The translations under genes and the position numbers were made by a program. Shown piece by piece: positions 57,160 to 64,000 of a stretch of 64,000 nucleotides of DNA. The DNA is taken from the NCBI GenBank assembly GCA_964652155.1, contig CAZZBK010000015.1, forward strand, positions 1 to 64,000. Reading direction: 5' to 3'. Position 1 is the stretch's first letter, and each line of letters opens with the position of its first letter. Below the pieces are notes generated by a model. That model had not been told where the DNA came from, did not search any database, and saw nothing but the letters and a program-made list of their open reading frames with translations. The DNA comes from CAZZBK01 sp964652155 (GTDB lineage: Bacteria > Planctomycetota > Planctomycetia > Pirellulales > PNKZ01).

Positions 57160-58352
57160 ACCGCCCAACACGAGTCCCTAGCCCACCCGATGATGCTCAC
57201 TTTACCGAGGTCGAGGAGCATCAGACGGTCGCGGCCGAGCGCGTCAACCATCCCGCACCCGCTGTCCGCGCACAGCAGACTACCGGATTGCCGTCCGAGG
57301 GTCCGGTGCAGCAGCCGTCGCTGCCGATCACACCGTTCGCCAAGCTGGCGGGCGCCATCGCCGCTGTCATGGCGGAAATCAAGCCGGTCGAAAAATCCGG
57401 CTGGAACGACTTTTACAAGTACAACTATGCCAAGATGGGCGACCTTTCGATTGAGCTGACACCGCTCATGGGCCGCCACGGCATCGTGGTGTTTCAGAAC
57501 GAGGTCGACCGCGCCATGTTCGACGAGGGCAAGGTGATATCGGTGCGCTACCAGTTCACGGTGGTTCACTCCTCGGGCGAGATTTGGCCCGAGCGTCCGC
57601 TCATCACGGGCATGTCCCGCTGTCGCGATTCCAAGGGCGGCTTCGACGACAAGGCGTTCAACAAGGCCCACACCGCGGCGCGGAAATATTTCCTGCTCTC
57701 GCTGTTCCAGATCCCGACGGATGACGAGCATCCCGATACCGACGGGGATGGTGGCGGCCAGCAGCAGCGCGCACCGCAGCAGCGTCCGCAGGGGCGCCGC
57801 CCGGTGCCGTCGCCGAACGGCAAGGTGCCACCGCACCTGATGCCGATCAACGATGGGGAATCCGCCGTTGATTGGGCTACGCGGTTCGGCGAGGTGATTG
57901 CGAAGGCGGCCAGCGTCGCCGAGATTGACCAGTGGTACGCAGCGAACGCGGAAATCTTTGAGAAGATGAAGCGGTTCCCGCAGGTGTACAACGACGCGAT
58001 CGACTTCATGGATGCCTGCGCGGCGAAGCTGACGAAGCCGAAGGCCGATCCTATCACATCGGGACCAACCAAGGCTGAGAGTGACTTCCCCGGAGACAAG
58101 CCCATCCAGGCCGCCGCCGAGCCGATCACGGTAAACACGAGCATCCCGCTCAGGCTCGACCGCAACCTGTCAGATCCCGAGCGCGAATGGATACTGGCCT
58201 GTGACGATGCGTTCAAAGAATGCACCGACGTCGATTCGCTGCGGGCCGAGCAGGAAAGCGTCATGCTGCCGTCGAAGGATAGCGTCTCCGAGCACGCCTG
58301 GGCGCGCGCGGTGGCGATCGTGAAGCAGCACGTTGACCGGATCACACAATGA
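57156..58352 (+). CDS. ERF-family single-strand annealing protein
   Basis: The 398-residue protein has an ERF domain at about residues 55-190 with LPITPFAKLAGAIAAVMAEI and KPVEKSGWNDFYKYNYAKMG, then GHGIVVFQNEVDR-like and FNKAHTAARKYFLLSLFQIP. A Gln/Pro-rich linker follows (GGGQQQRAPQQRPQGRRPV), and a C-terminal helical domain with WATRFGEVIAKAASVAEIDQ. It pairs complementary strands in phage recombination. The upstream exonuclease would supply the single-stranded ends. Confidence 0.88.
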   Translation: MNRPTRVPSPPDDAHFTEVEEHQTVAAERVNHPAPAVRAQQTTGLPSEGPVQQPSLPITPFAKLAGAIAAVMAEIKPVEKSGWNDFYKYNYAKMGDLSIELTPLMGRHGIVVFQNEVDRAMFDEGKVISVRYQFTVVHSSGEIWPERPLITGMSRCRDSKGGFDDKAFNKAHTAARKYFLLSLFQIPTDDEHPDTDGDGGGQQQRAPQQRPQGRRPVPSPNGKVPPHLMPINDGESAVDWATRFGEVIAKAASVAEIDQWYAANAEIFEKMKRFPQVYNDAIDFMDACAAKLTKPKADPITSGPTKAESDFPGDKPIQAAAEPITVNTSIPLRLDRNLSDPEREWILACDDAFKECTDVDSLRAEQESVMLPSKDSVSEHAWARAVAIVKQHVDRITQ

Positions 58353-58789
58353 GCCGGATCATCCTGAAAAAACAGGATGGCAAGCTGGTGGCGACGGATG
58401 ATGAATCCGTCGCCGCTCTCCTGCGCATCAAGGACGGCACCGAGGTCTATGCGGATATCGTGCGCGCCCGCAACACGAAGCAGCACCGTCTCTTTTTCAC
58501 CCTGGCCGGCATCGTGGCGGATTCGCTCGATCTCGACGTTGACGTCGTGCGCAAGGATGCGCTGATCCGGCTGGGCTTTACCGATAGCTGGAAGGATCTC
58601 GACGGCCGCACCCACATCGAGGCGAAGTCGATGAAGTTTATTTCTGGCATGAAGCAGGAGGAGTTCGACGCCTTCATGCAGAAGGCCGTTTTCCTGATGG
58701 CGGGATGGATCGACGCCGACCACAAGGATCTGATGCGCCGCTACAACGAGCTGGCAGCAGACAAAAGGTACGAGGGATATCGACGATGA
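58349..58789 (+). CDS. DUF1367-like phage protein
   Basis: The 146-residue protein starts MSRIILKKQDGKLVATDDES, with TEVYADIVRARNTKQHRLFF, TLAGIVADSLDLDVDVVRKD and MKQEEFDAFMQKAVFLMAGW. The QH..FF pattern is typical of DUF1367 proteins found in phage recombination operons. Their biochemical role is unknown; a nucleic-acid-related role is suspected. It overlaps both neighbours by four bases. Confidence 0.72.
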   Translation: MSRIILKKQDGKLVATDDESVAALLRIKDGTEVYADIVRARNTKQHRLFFTLAGIVADSLDLDVDVVRKDALIRLGFTDSWKDLDGRTHIEAKSMKFISGMKQEEFDAFMQKAVFLMAGWIDADHKDLMRRYNELAADKRYEGYRR

Positions 58790-59010
58790 TCGTCCTGACG
58801 CAAGAACTGATCGAATCGCTGATGACCGAAAATGGCGGCTACACGCAGGCCACCACCGAAGCACTCGGCATCGGATGGCCGCTCCAATCCGGCTGGAAAC
58901 TGCGACTGATCGGCACCAGCCTATCTGACAAGCGGTGGCGCGAGGCCGTCAGCGCAGCGAAGCGCGGGCCGATCTATCGGCGCATGGGCAATGCAGGGCG
59001 GCGCCGGTGA
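58786..59010 (+). CDS. Hypothetical protein, 74 residues
   Basis: The protein starts at the ATG at 58786 (MIVLTQELIESLMTENGGYT). Short basic C-terminus (AAKRGPIYRRMGNAGRRR). Similar small proteins are common in phage recombination operons. ATGA overlap with DUF1367, GTGA overlap with the HNH gene. Confidence 0.55.
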   Translation: MIVLTQELIESLMTENGGYTQATTEALGIGWPLQSGWKLRLIGTSLSDKRWREAVSAAKRGPIYRRMGNAGRRR

Positions 59011-59378
59011 CGCGCTCACGCAAAGAGCCAACGCTCAAGGCGAAGCTTGCGGCGACACTGCGCGAGCTGTTGAAGATACCATACGATGAGGCTCGCTTGC
59101 TGACGACCGATCAGATCATAAGCCGTGTCGAGTTTCACCACATCCATTACCACGCGCAAGATGGAGTCGATGATCATTGGAATCTCGATCCGCTGCCGAA
59201 GGCCGAGCACAAGGAGCGAACGGCCAAGATAGACATTCCTCAAATATGGAAAACAAAGCGCATTTCTAAGGCGGAAGCTGAGTTTCGCACAAGATTGCTG
59301 ACACCGCGCGACGAGCGGCCAGCCAAGAAATCGAAGTGGGCATCCCGCCCGTTTCCGAAAAAGAGGAAATCACTATGA
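59007..59378 (+). CDS. HNH endonuclease in the recombination operon
   Basis: The 123-residue protein starts with GTG at 59007, overlapping the previous stop. Core motifs: VEFHHIHYHAQDGVDDHWNL, DPLPKAEHKERTAKIDIPQI and WKTKRISKAEAEFRTRLLTP, the HNH pattern of a common phage family. It could process recombination intermediates or be mobile. It overlaps the 59375 gene by four bases. Confidence 0.75.
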   Translation: MTRSRKEPTLKAKLAATLRELLKIPYDEARLLTTDQIISRVEFHHIHYHAQDGVDDHWNLDPLPKAEHKERTAKIDIPQIWKTKRISKAEAEFRTRLLTPRDERPAKKSKWASRPFPKKRKSL

Positions 59379-59818
59379 ACAACAGCAGGTTGTTAGAGGC
59401 AGTCCGCATGCCTGCCCGCGTACCGGAGCCCCGCGACGAATTGCAGGAGGCTTTCGAAAGCTACAAGCAATTGAAGATCGAGCACGCCCGCGTGTTGCAG
59501 GAAAACCTTGATCTGCGCGTCGAGAACGGCTCGCTGATTGCCGAGGTCAACATGATCCGCGAAAGCTACCGGGAGGCCGATTCCGACCGCTGCAAGCTGC
59601 AAGCGGTGTCCTCGTCCCTGGCTGGCGGCTTGAAGGCAATCAAGGCTGTGATCGACGATCAGTTGCGCACCGCGATCAAGAACGGTATCGAGGCGGTGGA
59701 GCCCAGCGAGCGGGAAGCTGAACTCGACAAGGCCGGCGAGGAAGTGGCTGAGATCATCGAGCGCGCGAATCCGGCGCCGGCCGCGACGTCGGACATTCTG
59801 CCGAGGGGATCGCTGTGA
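59375..59818 (+). CDS. Coiled-coil protein, 147 residues
   Basis: The protein starts MNNSRLLEAVRMPARVPEPR. A coiled coil spans about residues 22-70 (YKQLKIEHARVLQENLDLRV). The C-terminal half is acidic and helical (AVEPSEREAELDKAGEEVAE). Probably a structural partner in the replication operon. No domain is recognised. Confidence 0.55.
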   Translation: MNNSRLLEAVRMPARVPEPRDELQEAFESYKQLKIEHARVLQENLDLRVENGSLIAEVNMIRESYREADSDRCKLQAVSSSLAGGLKAIKAVIDDQLRTAIKNGIEAVEPSEREAELDKAGEEVAEIIERANPAPAATSDILPRGSL

Positions 59819-59840
59819 CGCTGACGAATGGAGAAAGAGC

Positions 59841-60077
59841 ATGAGCGACCACAAGGACTGGGAAATGCTCGACGGGCGGGCCATCAGCATCGCATGGTTT
59901 AGGAACCGAATCCCGGACATGCAGCCCTATGTTGACACCCGCGGCGGGGTCCGAAAGCTCACTCTACTGGCGACCTATATGGGCGATCGCACCGAGCTTT
60001 GGATCATCGAGGAAGAGGCCGGCAAGGAACTGGCTCGATACAACGCGAGCGCCATGGAAAGCATCCACTGGCTTTGA
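59841..60077 (+). CDS. Hypothetical protein, 78 residues
   Basis: The protein starts MSDHKDWEMLDGRAISIAWF with mixed pattern (GGVRKLTLLATYMGDRTELW). GGAGAAAGAGC precedes the ATG. No family is recognised. Confidence 0.55.
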   Translation: MSDHKDWEMLDGRAISIAWFRNRIPDMQPYVDTRGGVRKLTLLATYMGDRTELWIIEEEAGKELARYNASAMESIHWL

Positions 60078-60100
60078 TGACCGAACATCGAGGAACCCCC

Positions 60101-60193
60101 ATGCAAACTTTAATCAACATCCTAGCCGCCGCCAGCTTCGTGATCATTTGTATCGCGATCTGGTTCGGCATCAACTACGCGAGGCACACATGA
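60101..60193 (+). CDS. 30-residue membrane peptide
   Basis: MQTLINILAAASFVIICIAI then WFGINYARHT has one hydrophobic span. GAGGA lies 6 bases upstream of this ATG. An ATG at 60077 overlapping the previous stop would add 8 residues and is an alternative. Confidence 0.45.
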   Translation: MQTLINILAAASFVIICIAIWFGINYARHT

Positions 60194-60777
60194 CCGGACA
60201 ATCAGACCATCTTCTACATCGCCCCCATCCCATGTTTGACCGAAACTGCCGCTGCGCCGAATGTCGTGACGTGATCCCGGAGCCTGACTGCCCCGCCTGT
60301 GGAGAACCGTACAAGCCGGGGCAAGAGTGCCAGCAACAACCGTGGGAGGCTTTCCGCGATTACCTTCCCCTCTACTGCAAAGGAGACCAAATGATTGTCG
60401 CCCCGATTGTCGAAGTACTGCGGTGGAACGCCGCGTTCGGCCCAGAAAATAACACTTCAGAGCGAGCCGCCAAGAATATAGACGATCTGTGCTCATGCCT
60501 GGAGGAGTTGTCGAGATCTGCTGACACGGCGCAAGTGCTGCTCAACCAAGACTATCCCGGAGAGGCAAACTCTTTGGGGTTAAGAGTAAGGGCGGCCATC
60601 GATTTGCTCAAAGCTATCCGCTGTAGGACATGCAATGGGTTCGGGCGGATCGGGGAATTGGGCGGTGGGGCGCACGTCTGCGCAGACTGCGCCGCGCCGT
60701 CGGGGACGAAGGACTTCCTATCCCGGCCTCGCAAGATCCGCTCCGGCGGCTCTACTGATCCTAAGCGACCAGCGTGA
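60190..60777 (+). CDS. Cys-rich zinc-ribbon protein with possible internal start
   Basis: The 195-residue frame starts MTGQSDHLLHRPHPMFDRNC and has two zinc-like sets, CRCAECRDVIPEPDCPACGE and CRTCNGFGRIGELGGGAHVC. Between them, at 60391, an in-frame ATG (MIVAPIVEVLRWNAAFG) follows AAAGGAGACCAA, one of the best ribosome sites in the region, so a shorter 128-residue protein may be made as well or instead. It is the last gene of the plus-strand operon. Confidence 0.6.
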   Translation: MTGQSDHLLHRPHPMFDRNCRCAECRDVIPEPDCPACGEPYKPGQECQQQPWEAFRDYLPLYCKGDQMIVAPIVEVLRWNAAFGPENNTSERAAKNIDDLCSCLEELSRSADTAQVLLNQDYPGEANSLGLRVRAAIDLLKAIRCRTCNGFGRIGELGGGAHVCADCAAPSGTKDFLSRPRKIRSGGSTDPKRPA

Positions 60778-60783
60778 GACACG

Positions 60784-60811
60784 AAAAAAGGGCCACCCGC
60801 GAGGGTGGCCC
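60784..60811 (-). terminator. Intrinsic terminator between convergent operons
   Basis: GGGCCACCC-GCGA-GGGTGGCCC forms a perfect 9-bp stem at 60790-60811. On the minus-strand RNA it is followed by six U (60789-60784), so it strongly terminates the lysis transcripts. On the plus strand it lacks a U-tract and would work weakly for the replication operon. Confidence 0.9.
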
Positions 60812-60859
60812 AAAGTCTAGGGAGGATAAAACGTCCAAGAGATTATGTGGTAGCTGATT

Positions 60860-61276
60860 CTAGTGCTTCAGGTACCCGATAAATTCATGTAATCCCCAGC
60901 CGATTCCGCCAGCGGCGGCCGTCAGGGCGGCCATCAAGCCCTTGCCGAACTTCTTGGCCCCTTCCTCGCGGAGCTTCTCGTCCTCGTACTTTTTGACGGC
61001 AGGCTCGACCTTGGCCATCGTGTCGTCGATGTCCTTCATGCCGTCAACCAGCCGGTCGACGCGGAGCGAAAGCCCTGAGATCTGAACGCCAACCTCGTCC
61101 TTGAAATGCTCCAGCTTATCGTGCAGCGCCTTGCGGCCGGCAGATGCACTCTCCTCCTGGCGCTTCCACATATCGGTCATGAACTCGACGGCCTGCGATA
61201 GCTGCCCGAGCTTCATGCTGATCTGATGGACTTCGCCGCGGTTCATGTTCGGATCATTCTCATGTTGCCGCGGCAT
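60860..61276 (-). CDS. DUF1515-like protein with C-terminal membrane segment
   Basis: The 138-residue protein begins MPRQHENDPNMNRGEVHQIS, carries a coiled-coil/helical body (LKEHFKDEVGVQISGLSLRV-like) and a C-terminal hydrophobic segment (FGKGLMAALTAAAGGIGWGL). The layout resembles DUF1515 proteins found in rhizobial phages beside lysis genes. It overlaps the outer spanin gene by 17 bases. A holin-like or lysis-timing role is possible but not shown. Confidence 0.6.
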   Translation of the reverse strand: MPRQHENDPNMNRGEVHQISMKLGQLSQAVEFMTDMWKRQEESASAGRKALHDKLEHFKDEVGVQISGLSLRVDRLVDGMKDIDDTMAKVEPAVKKYEDEKLREEGAKKFGKGLMAALTAAAGGIGWGLHEFIGYLKH

Positions 61277-61547
61277 AGCTTCCGATCACCTTATCGTCGC
61301 AACGATTCCGTCGCTCGATCGCCTTGTTGCCTTTCTGGATTGTTCCACCGGCCTCAGCCGCCAGAGCCCGATAGTCGCTTCCGGATTCGATCTCGGAGAC
61401 TTGCAGCCGGGGCGTCAGCTTTCGACACTCCTTTAGCGCCGTCAGGTCGACATTCAGTCTGCCCGTAGAGCTGGCGCAGCCGGCACACGTCAGCGCCAAT
61501 AAGGAAAGGATTGCCAGTCGGAGCAGGCGGCGGGGTGGGAAGCGCAT
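61260..61547 (-). CDS. Outer-membrane spanin lipoprotein (Rz1-like)
   Basis: This 95-residue protein has an N-terminal signal (RRLLRLAILSLLALTCAGC) with a lipobox, LTCAGC, and lipidation at the Cys. The mature part is short (LNVDLTALKECRKLTPRLQV) and polar. It starts inside, and out of frame with, the inner spanin gene, as is usual for Rz/Rz1 pairs. It would link to the inner spanin to fuse membranes at lysis. Confidence 0.82.
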   Translation of the reverse strand: MRFPPRRLLRLAILSLLALTCAGCASSTGRLNVDLTALKECRKLTPRLQVSEIESGSDYRALAAEAGGTIQKGNKAIERRNRCDDKVIGSYAAAT

Positions 61548-61926
61548 CGGTGAAGTCCTTCACGTCCTTGTCGGTAGCGGCATTGTCCGTCGCCGCAGCG
61601 GCTACTTCCTTCAACACCAACTCGCGCGTCTCGGTCTTGATCCGCGCGTCACGCTCGTCCTGCTTCCGGTTGAATTCAGCGGCAAGGGCCGCGTGCCGGT
61701 CGTCCTCGATTGATCGCCTCACATAGTCCGCGACCGCATAAGCCAGCAGCGCAGCCACCACAGCGCAGCCAACACGATAACGAAACACGAGAGCAAAACA
61801 TCGAACCACCGCCCCTAGGGCGGCTCTCGCGATGGCTGGGGCGAAGACGACGAGCGCAATGGTTCCTGCGATCCCGAATGTAGCGATCGCCCAGACGGCG
61901 ACCTTCCACGCGCTGAACTCGAACAT
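61354..61926 (-). CDS. Inner-membrane spanin (Rz-like) with extra N-terminal membrane segments
   Basis: The protein has 190 residues from the ATG at 61926 (ATGA with the endolysin stop). Two hydrophobic spans at about residues 8-33 and 42-66 (TFGIAGTIALVVFAPAIARA, CFALVFRYRVGCAVVAALLA) precede a coiled coil (EFNRKQDERDARIKTETREL) and the tail NPFLIGADVCRLRQLYGQTE, a motif seen in spanins of rhizobial phages. Normal inner spanins have one span. The extra span may give a holin-like function, since no separate holin was seen. Confidence 0.75.
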   Translation of the reverse strand: MFEFSAWKVAVWAIATFGIAGTIALVVFAPAIARAALGAVVRCFALVFRYRVGCAVVAALLAYAVADYVRRSIEDDRHAALAAEFNRKQDERDARIKTETRELVLKEVAAAATDNAATDKDVKDFTDALPTPPPAPTGNPFLIGADVCRLRQLYGQTECRPDGAKGVSKADAPAASLRDRIRKRLSGSGG

Positions 61927-62804
61927 CACGAAACCTGCTTCCTGATCCACTCGCGCGACGGTCCTGGCCCCATGAACAGGATCAGCAGGAAGGCGACGAG
62001 GAAGATGAAGCCGAGGATGACGGCCATCAGCTTCCAGTCGAAGACGAAGCCGGCGCCCATACCAAAGAAGCCGCCTACCGCGCTGGTGATCGACTTCCAC
62101 TTCCGCTTGATCCACGATCCGCCCGGCTCGGCATCTCGAGCAGCCGATTCCTCGGTCTGCTTGTGAACCACCTCTGGCGGGGCGTCAGCGGGCACGACAA
62201 CGGTGTGGTTTTCCGGGGCGTCCTGCGGGTCCGGAATATCGTCAGCCGCTACCTCGGGCTCAGGCTCGGGCTTGGGAGCCGGAAGCGGCGGCGGCGCGCC
62301 GTAATACTTCTTGATCCAGTCCCGGCCACCGGCGCCCTGCATCTTGCGGGCCGCCCAGGCGCGCACCTGCCCGGCGTTCTTGCCGAGCAGGATCGACTTG
62401 TTGGCCTGGATGGCGCCGAGGCTCACGAGCTGGGAGACCGGCGTCGCTGGATCGGCGCGGAACATATCCTTGGCGTCAGCGGTGCCGAGGAAGTGGGCGA
62501 GGTAGAGGTCGCCGCCCGTGCAGTTCATGCCGATGACGCGCTGGTTGTCCTCGGTGAAGCGGGCGCCCAGCTCGATCGCTATCTTGGGATCGAACCGTAG
62601 CGCGAGGATCTGCGCCCTGGTGCGGCCCTGCAGGAGGTCGGGCCGGTGCTTGGCGACGACGCCCATCCATGTCGCGTCGATAAACTGGAACAAGCCGCTG
62701 GCGCTCGACGTGCCAGCCTTGGCGTTCGGGTTGCCGGCGCTCTCGATCGAGATGATGCAGTTCAGCGTCTCGTCGGAGACGGTCTTGCTTACTGTATTGG
62801 TCAC
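61926..62804 (-). CDS. Endolysin: SLT transglycosylase with C-terminal membrane anchor
   Basis: The protein has 292 residues from a GTG at 62804 that overlaps the stop of the polyvalent gene. The N-terminal SLT domain has CIISIESAGNPNAKAGTSSA (catalytic Glu in the first helix), SGLFQFIDATWMGVVAKHRP and LYLAHFLGTADAKDMF. A Pro/Glu/Asp linker (PKPEPEPEVAADDIPDPQD) is followed by a hydrophobic span (KLMAVILGFIFLVAFLLILF) near the C-terminus. The tail anchor suggests membrane retention until lysis. It is the lysis-cassette muramidase. Confidence 0.85.
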   Translation of the reverse strand: MTNTVSKTVSDETLNCIISIESAGNPNAKAGTSSASGLFQFIDATWMGVVAKHRPDLLQGRTRAQILALRFDPKIAIELGARFTEDNQRVIGMNCTGGDLYLAHFLGTADAKDMFRADPATPVSQLVSLGAIQANKSILLGKNAGQVRAWAARKMQGAGGRDWIKKYYGAPPPLPAPKPEPEPEVAADDIPDPQDAPENHTVVVPADAPPEVVHKQTEESAARDAEPGGSWIKRKWKSITSAVGGFFGMGAGFVFDWKLMAVILGFIFLVAFLLILFMGPGPSREWIRKQVS

Positions 62805-64000
62805 CTTGCCCCCGCCCCCGCCTTAAGCTCCTGATATTGCTTGCGCGCCCTGTTCTGCACGGCCCGCATGTCGTCCTCGATCTTCTTGAGGGCTTCACGC
62901 TTCGCCGCCTGATCCAACTCCTTACTGTTTTCGATCCGCTGGCGCCGGTCGCGCAGCGGCTTCATTGCTTGGTCCGCGTTTTTGAAGATATCGTCGCCGC
63001 GGACCAGATTGCTGTTGTTCTTCAAGAACGAATCAGCGTCATCCACGTTTACACCCTTAGCGCGATCCTTCCGTGCATTGCGGATGGCTTCTCCACCGTT
63101 TTTGCGAGCTTCCTCCCTTGCACGATAGTAGGAGCTGGCGTCGGTCTCCGGAGAGTTCGAGGTTCCGTAAAACCTCCTGATTACAGGGGCTTTTGTCGGG
63201 TCGAACGGTTCACTTTTGTACAGTCCGCCTCCGGTTTTCACGACGTCACCGACGAACTTGCCGAGGCCACCCGTTATGGTTTCAATCACATGGTCGATGG
63301 AACCGGGGTGCCAGTCCAGCCAACCAGATGATTGATAGGGCGAGCCGCCGCCGAGCTTGTTCACTTCGCGCGCTGCAGCCTTCGAGAACTCGCTGTTCGT
63401 GCGGAAATATTGCTCGCTGTCGGGCTTCGCCTTGTCCCACTCGCGCTCTGGATACAGCGGGTTTCCGGTCCAGTTCTTGTTGACCCCGATGTGCGCCGGC
63501 GCGCGGAACACGGTCGGGAGCAGTGACAGGAGGCTGGAGGATTCCTCGCCGAGCGGGTTCATCGCGTCGCCGATGGATTTCAGCAGCGCGGCCGCGGCAT
63601 CGCCCGGCTTGTCCTTGCCGAGCGCGACCGTGACCAGCCGCTCGCCGAGCACCGCGAACGGCGAGAAGCCGTAGGGCAGCGGGATCTTGAGGTACTGCCC
63701 GTCGTGGCCCATGCCCTTCGGCCACATGAAGATCATGTTCTTGTCGCGGATGTAATGCGGGATCTTGGCGTAGTAGTTCTCGCCCGATTCATCGTCACCG
63801 CCAGCGAGCACGCTGAACAGCGTTGCCAGCGCGTTGGCGATCACCAGACCGAACACCGCCTTCTGCACCTTCGGGTGCTTGAGGGCTTGGGCAACGCGCG
63901 TGGTGCCCTGGATGGCCGCGTTGGCGAACATCCACAGCGAGCTGATGATATTGCCCAACTCGCCCTTCTTGGTGAAGTTGGTGGTCAGGTTGAGCGCCAG
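62801..64000 (-). CDS. C-terminal 399 residues of a polyvalent protein (LPD38-like)
   Basis: The frame is open to the right window edge and ends at a TGA in 62803-62801. It begins LALNLTTNFTKKGELGNIIS and continues with WMFANAAIQGTTRVAQALKH, VIANALATLFSVLAGGDDES, IRDKNMIFMWPKGMGHDGQY and PYGFSPFAVLGERLVTVALG, the pattern of the LPD38 domain at the C-terminal end of giant polyvalent phage proteins. It is probably the end of the gene whose start lies at 9432, with a middle part missing from the window. The stop overlaps the endolysin GTG. Confidence 0.85.
   Translation of the reverse strand: MALNLTTNFTKKGELGNIISSLWMFANAAIQGTTRVAQALKHPKVQKAVFGLVIANALATLFSVLAGGDDESGENYYAKIPHYIRDKNMIFMWPKGMGHDGQYLKIPLPYGFSPFAVLGERLVTVALGKDKPGDAAAALLKSIGDAMNPLGEESSSLLSLLPTVFRAPAHIGVNKNWTGNPLYPEREWDKAKPDSEQYFRTNSEFSKAAAREVNKLGGGSPYQSSGWLDWHPGSIDHVIETITGGLGKFVGDVVKTGGGLYKSEPFDPTKAPVIRRFYGTSNSPETDASSYYRAREEARKNGGEAIRNARKDRAKGVNVDDADSFLKNNSNLVRGDDIFKNADQAMKPLRDRRQRIENSKELDQAAKREALKKIEDDMRAVQNRARKQYQELKAGAGAR

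Noticed and set aside
57566..58864. Minus-strand 432-codon frame
   Set aside because: Antisense to the ERF and DUF1367-like genes in the plus-strand operon.

Overview
The window is most of a tailed-phage genome of short-tailed (podovirus-like) type, given in two orientations with two runs of 100 N (11725-11824 and 44061-44160). Bases are GC-rich throughout. Codon use, a Rhizobiales-style spanin tail motif (NPFLIGADVC) and a DUF1515-like lysis-cluster protein suggest an alphaproteobacterial host such as Bradyrhizobium or Rhodopseudomonas; that is inference. I found no integrase, DNA polymerase, RNA polymerase, tRNA or CRISPR array. A CI/Cro-sized repressor-like gene with a divergent promoter hints at a temperate ancestry but does not prove it.

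Layout. Positions 1-9432 (minus strand) hold the first 3144 codons of a giant polyvalent protein (inorganic-pyrophosphatase-like domain, N6-adenine methyltransferase, SNF2-type helicase). Positions 62801-64000 (minus) hold the last 399 residues of a protein of the same kind (LPD38-like), so the two window ends fall inside what is probably one gene of a circular or circularly permuted genome. Positions 9433-18453 encode ejection proteins, a Cys-rich endonuclease VII homologue, a GNAT-like protein, nozzle, tail-collar fibre, adaptor and small head proteins. Positions 18522-26774 encode the major capsid protein (interrupted by a group I intron), scaffold, portal and accessory structural proteins. 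Positions 26786-33211 are receptor-binding and fibre genes, two of which share an identical 16-residue N-terminus. Positions 33224-37404 encode the large terminase (interrupted by an intein), small terminase and a transglycosylase. All of these are on the minus strand.

Positions 37865-53344 (minus) are a dense early/accessory operon of about 45 small genes joined mostly by ATGA or GTGA stop-start overlaps. It includes a DpdA-like transglycosylase, a DUF1376 replication protein, a DNA methyltransferase and several HNH genes. A divergent control region at 53345-53467 separates it from a plus-strand replication/recombination operon (53468-60777: DnaQ-like exonuclease, ERF annealing protein, DUF1367-like, HNH and GIY-YIG genes). 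A terminator at 60784-60811 then separates this from the minus-strand lysis cassette (60860-62804: DUF1515-like, outer spanin, inner spanin with extra membrane segments, membrane-anchored endolysin).

The most striking theme is the load of homing elements: one group I intron in the capsid gene with its LAGLIDADG endonuclease on the opposite strand, one intein in the terminase, and about ten free-standing HNH, endonuclease VII or GIY-YIG genes or remnants, some of them paralogous. Combined with the polyvalent protein, a DpdA-like enzyme and a methyltransferase, the genome looks specialised both in carrying selfish elements and in evading restriction.
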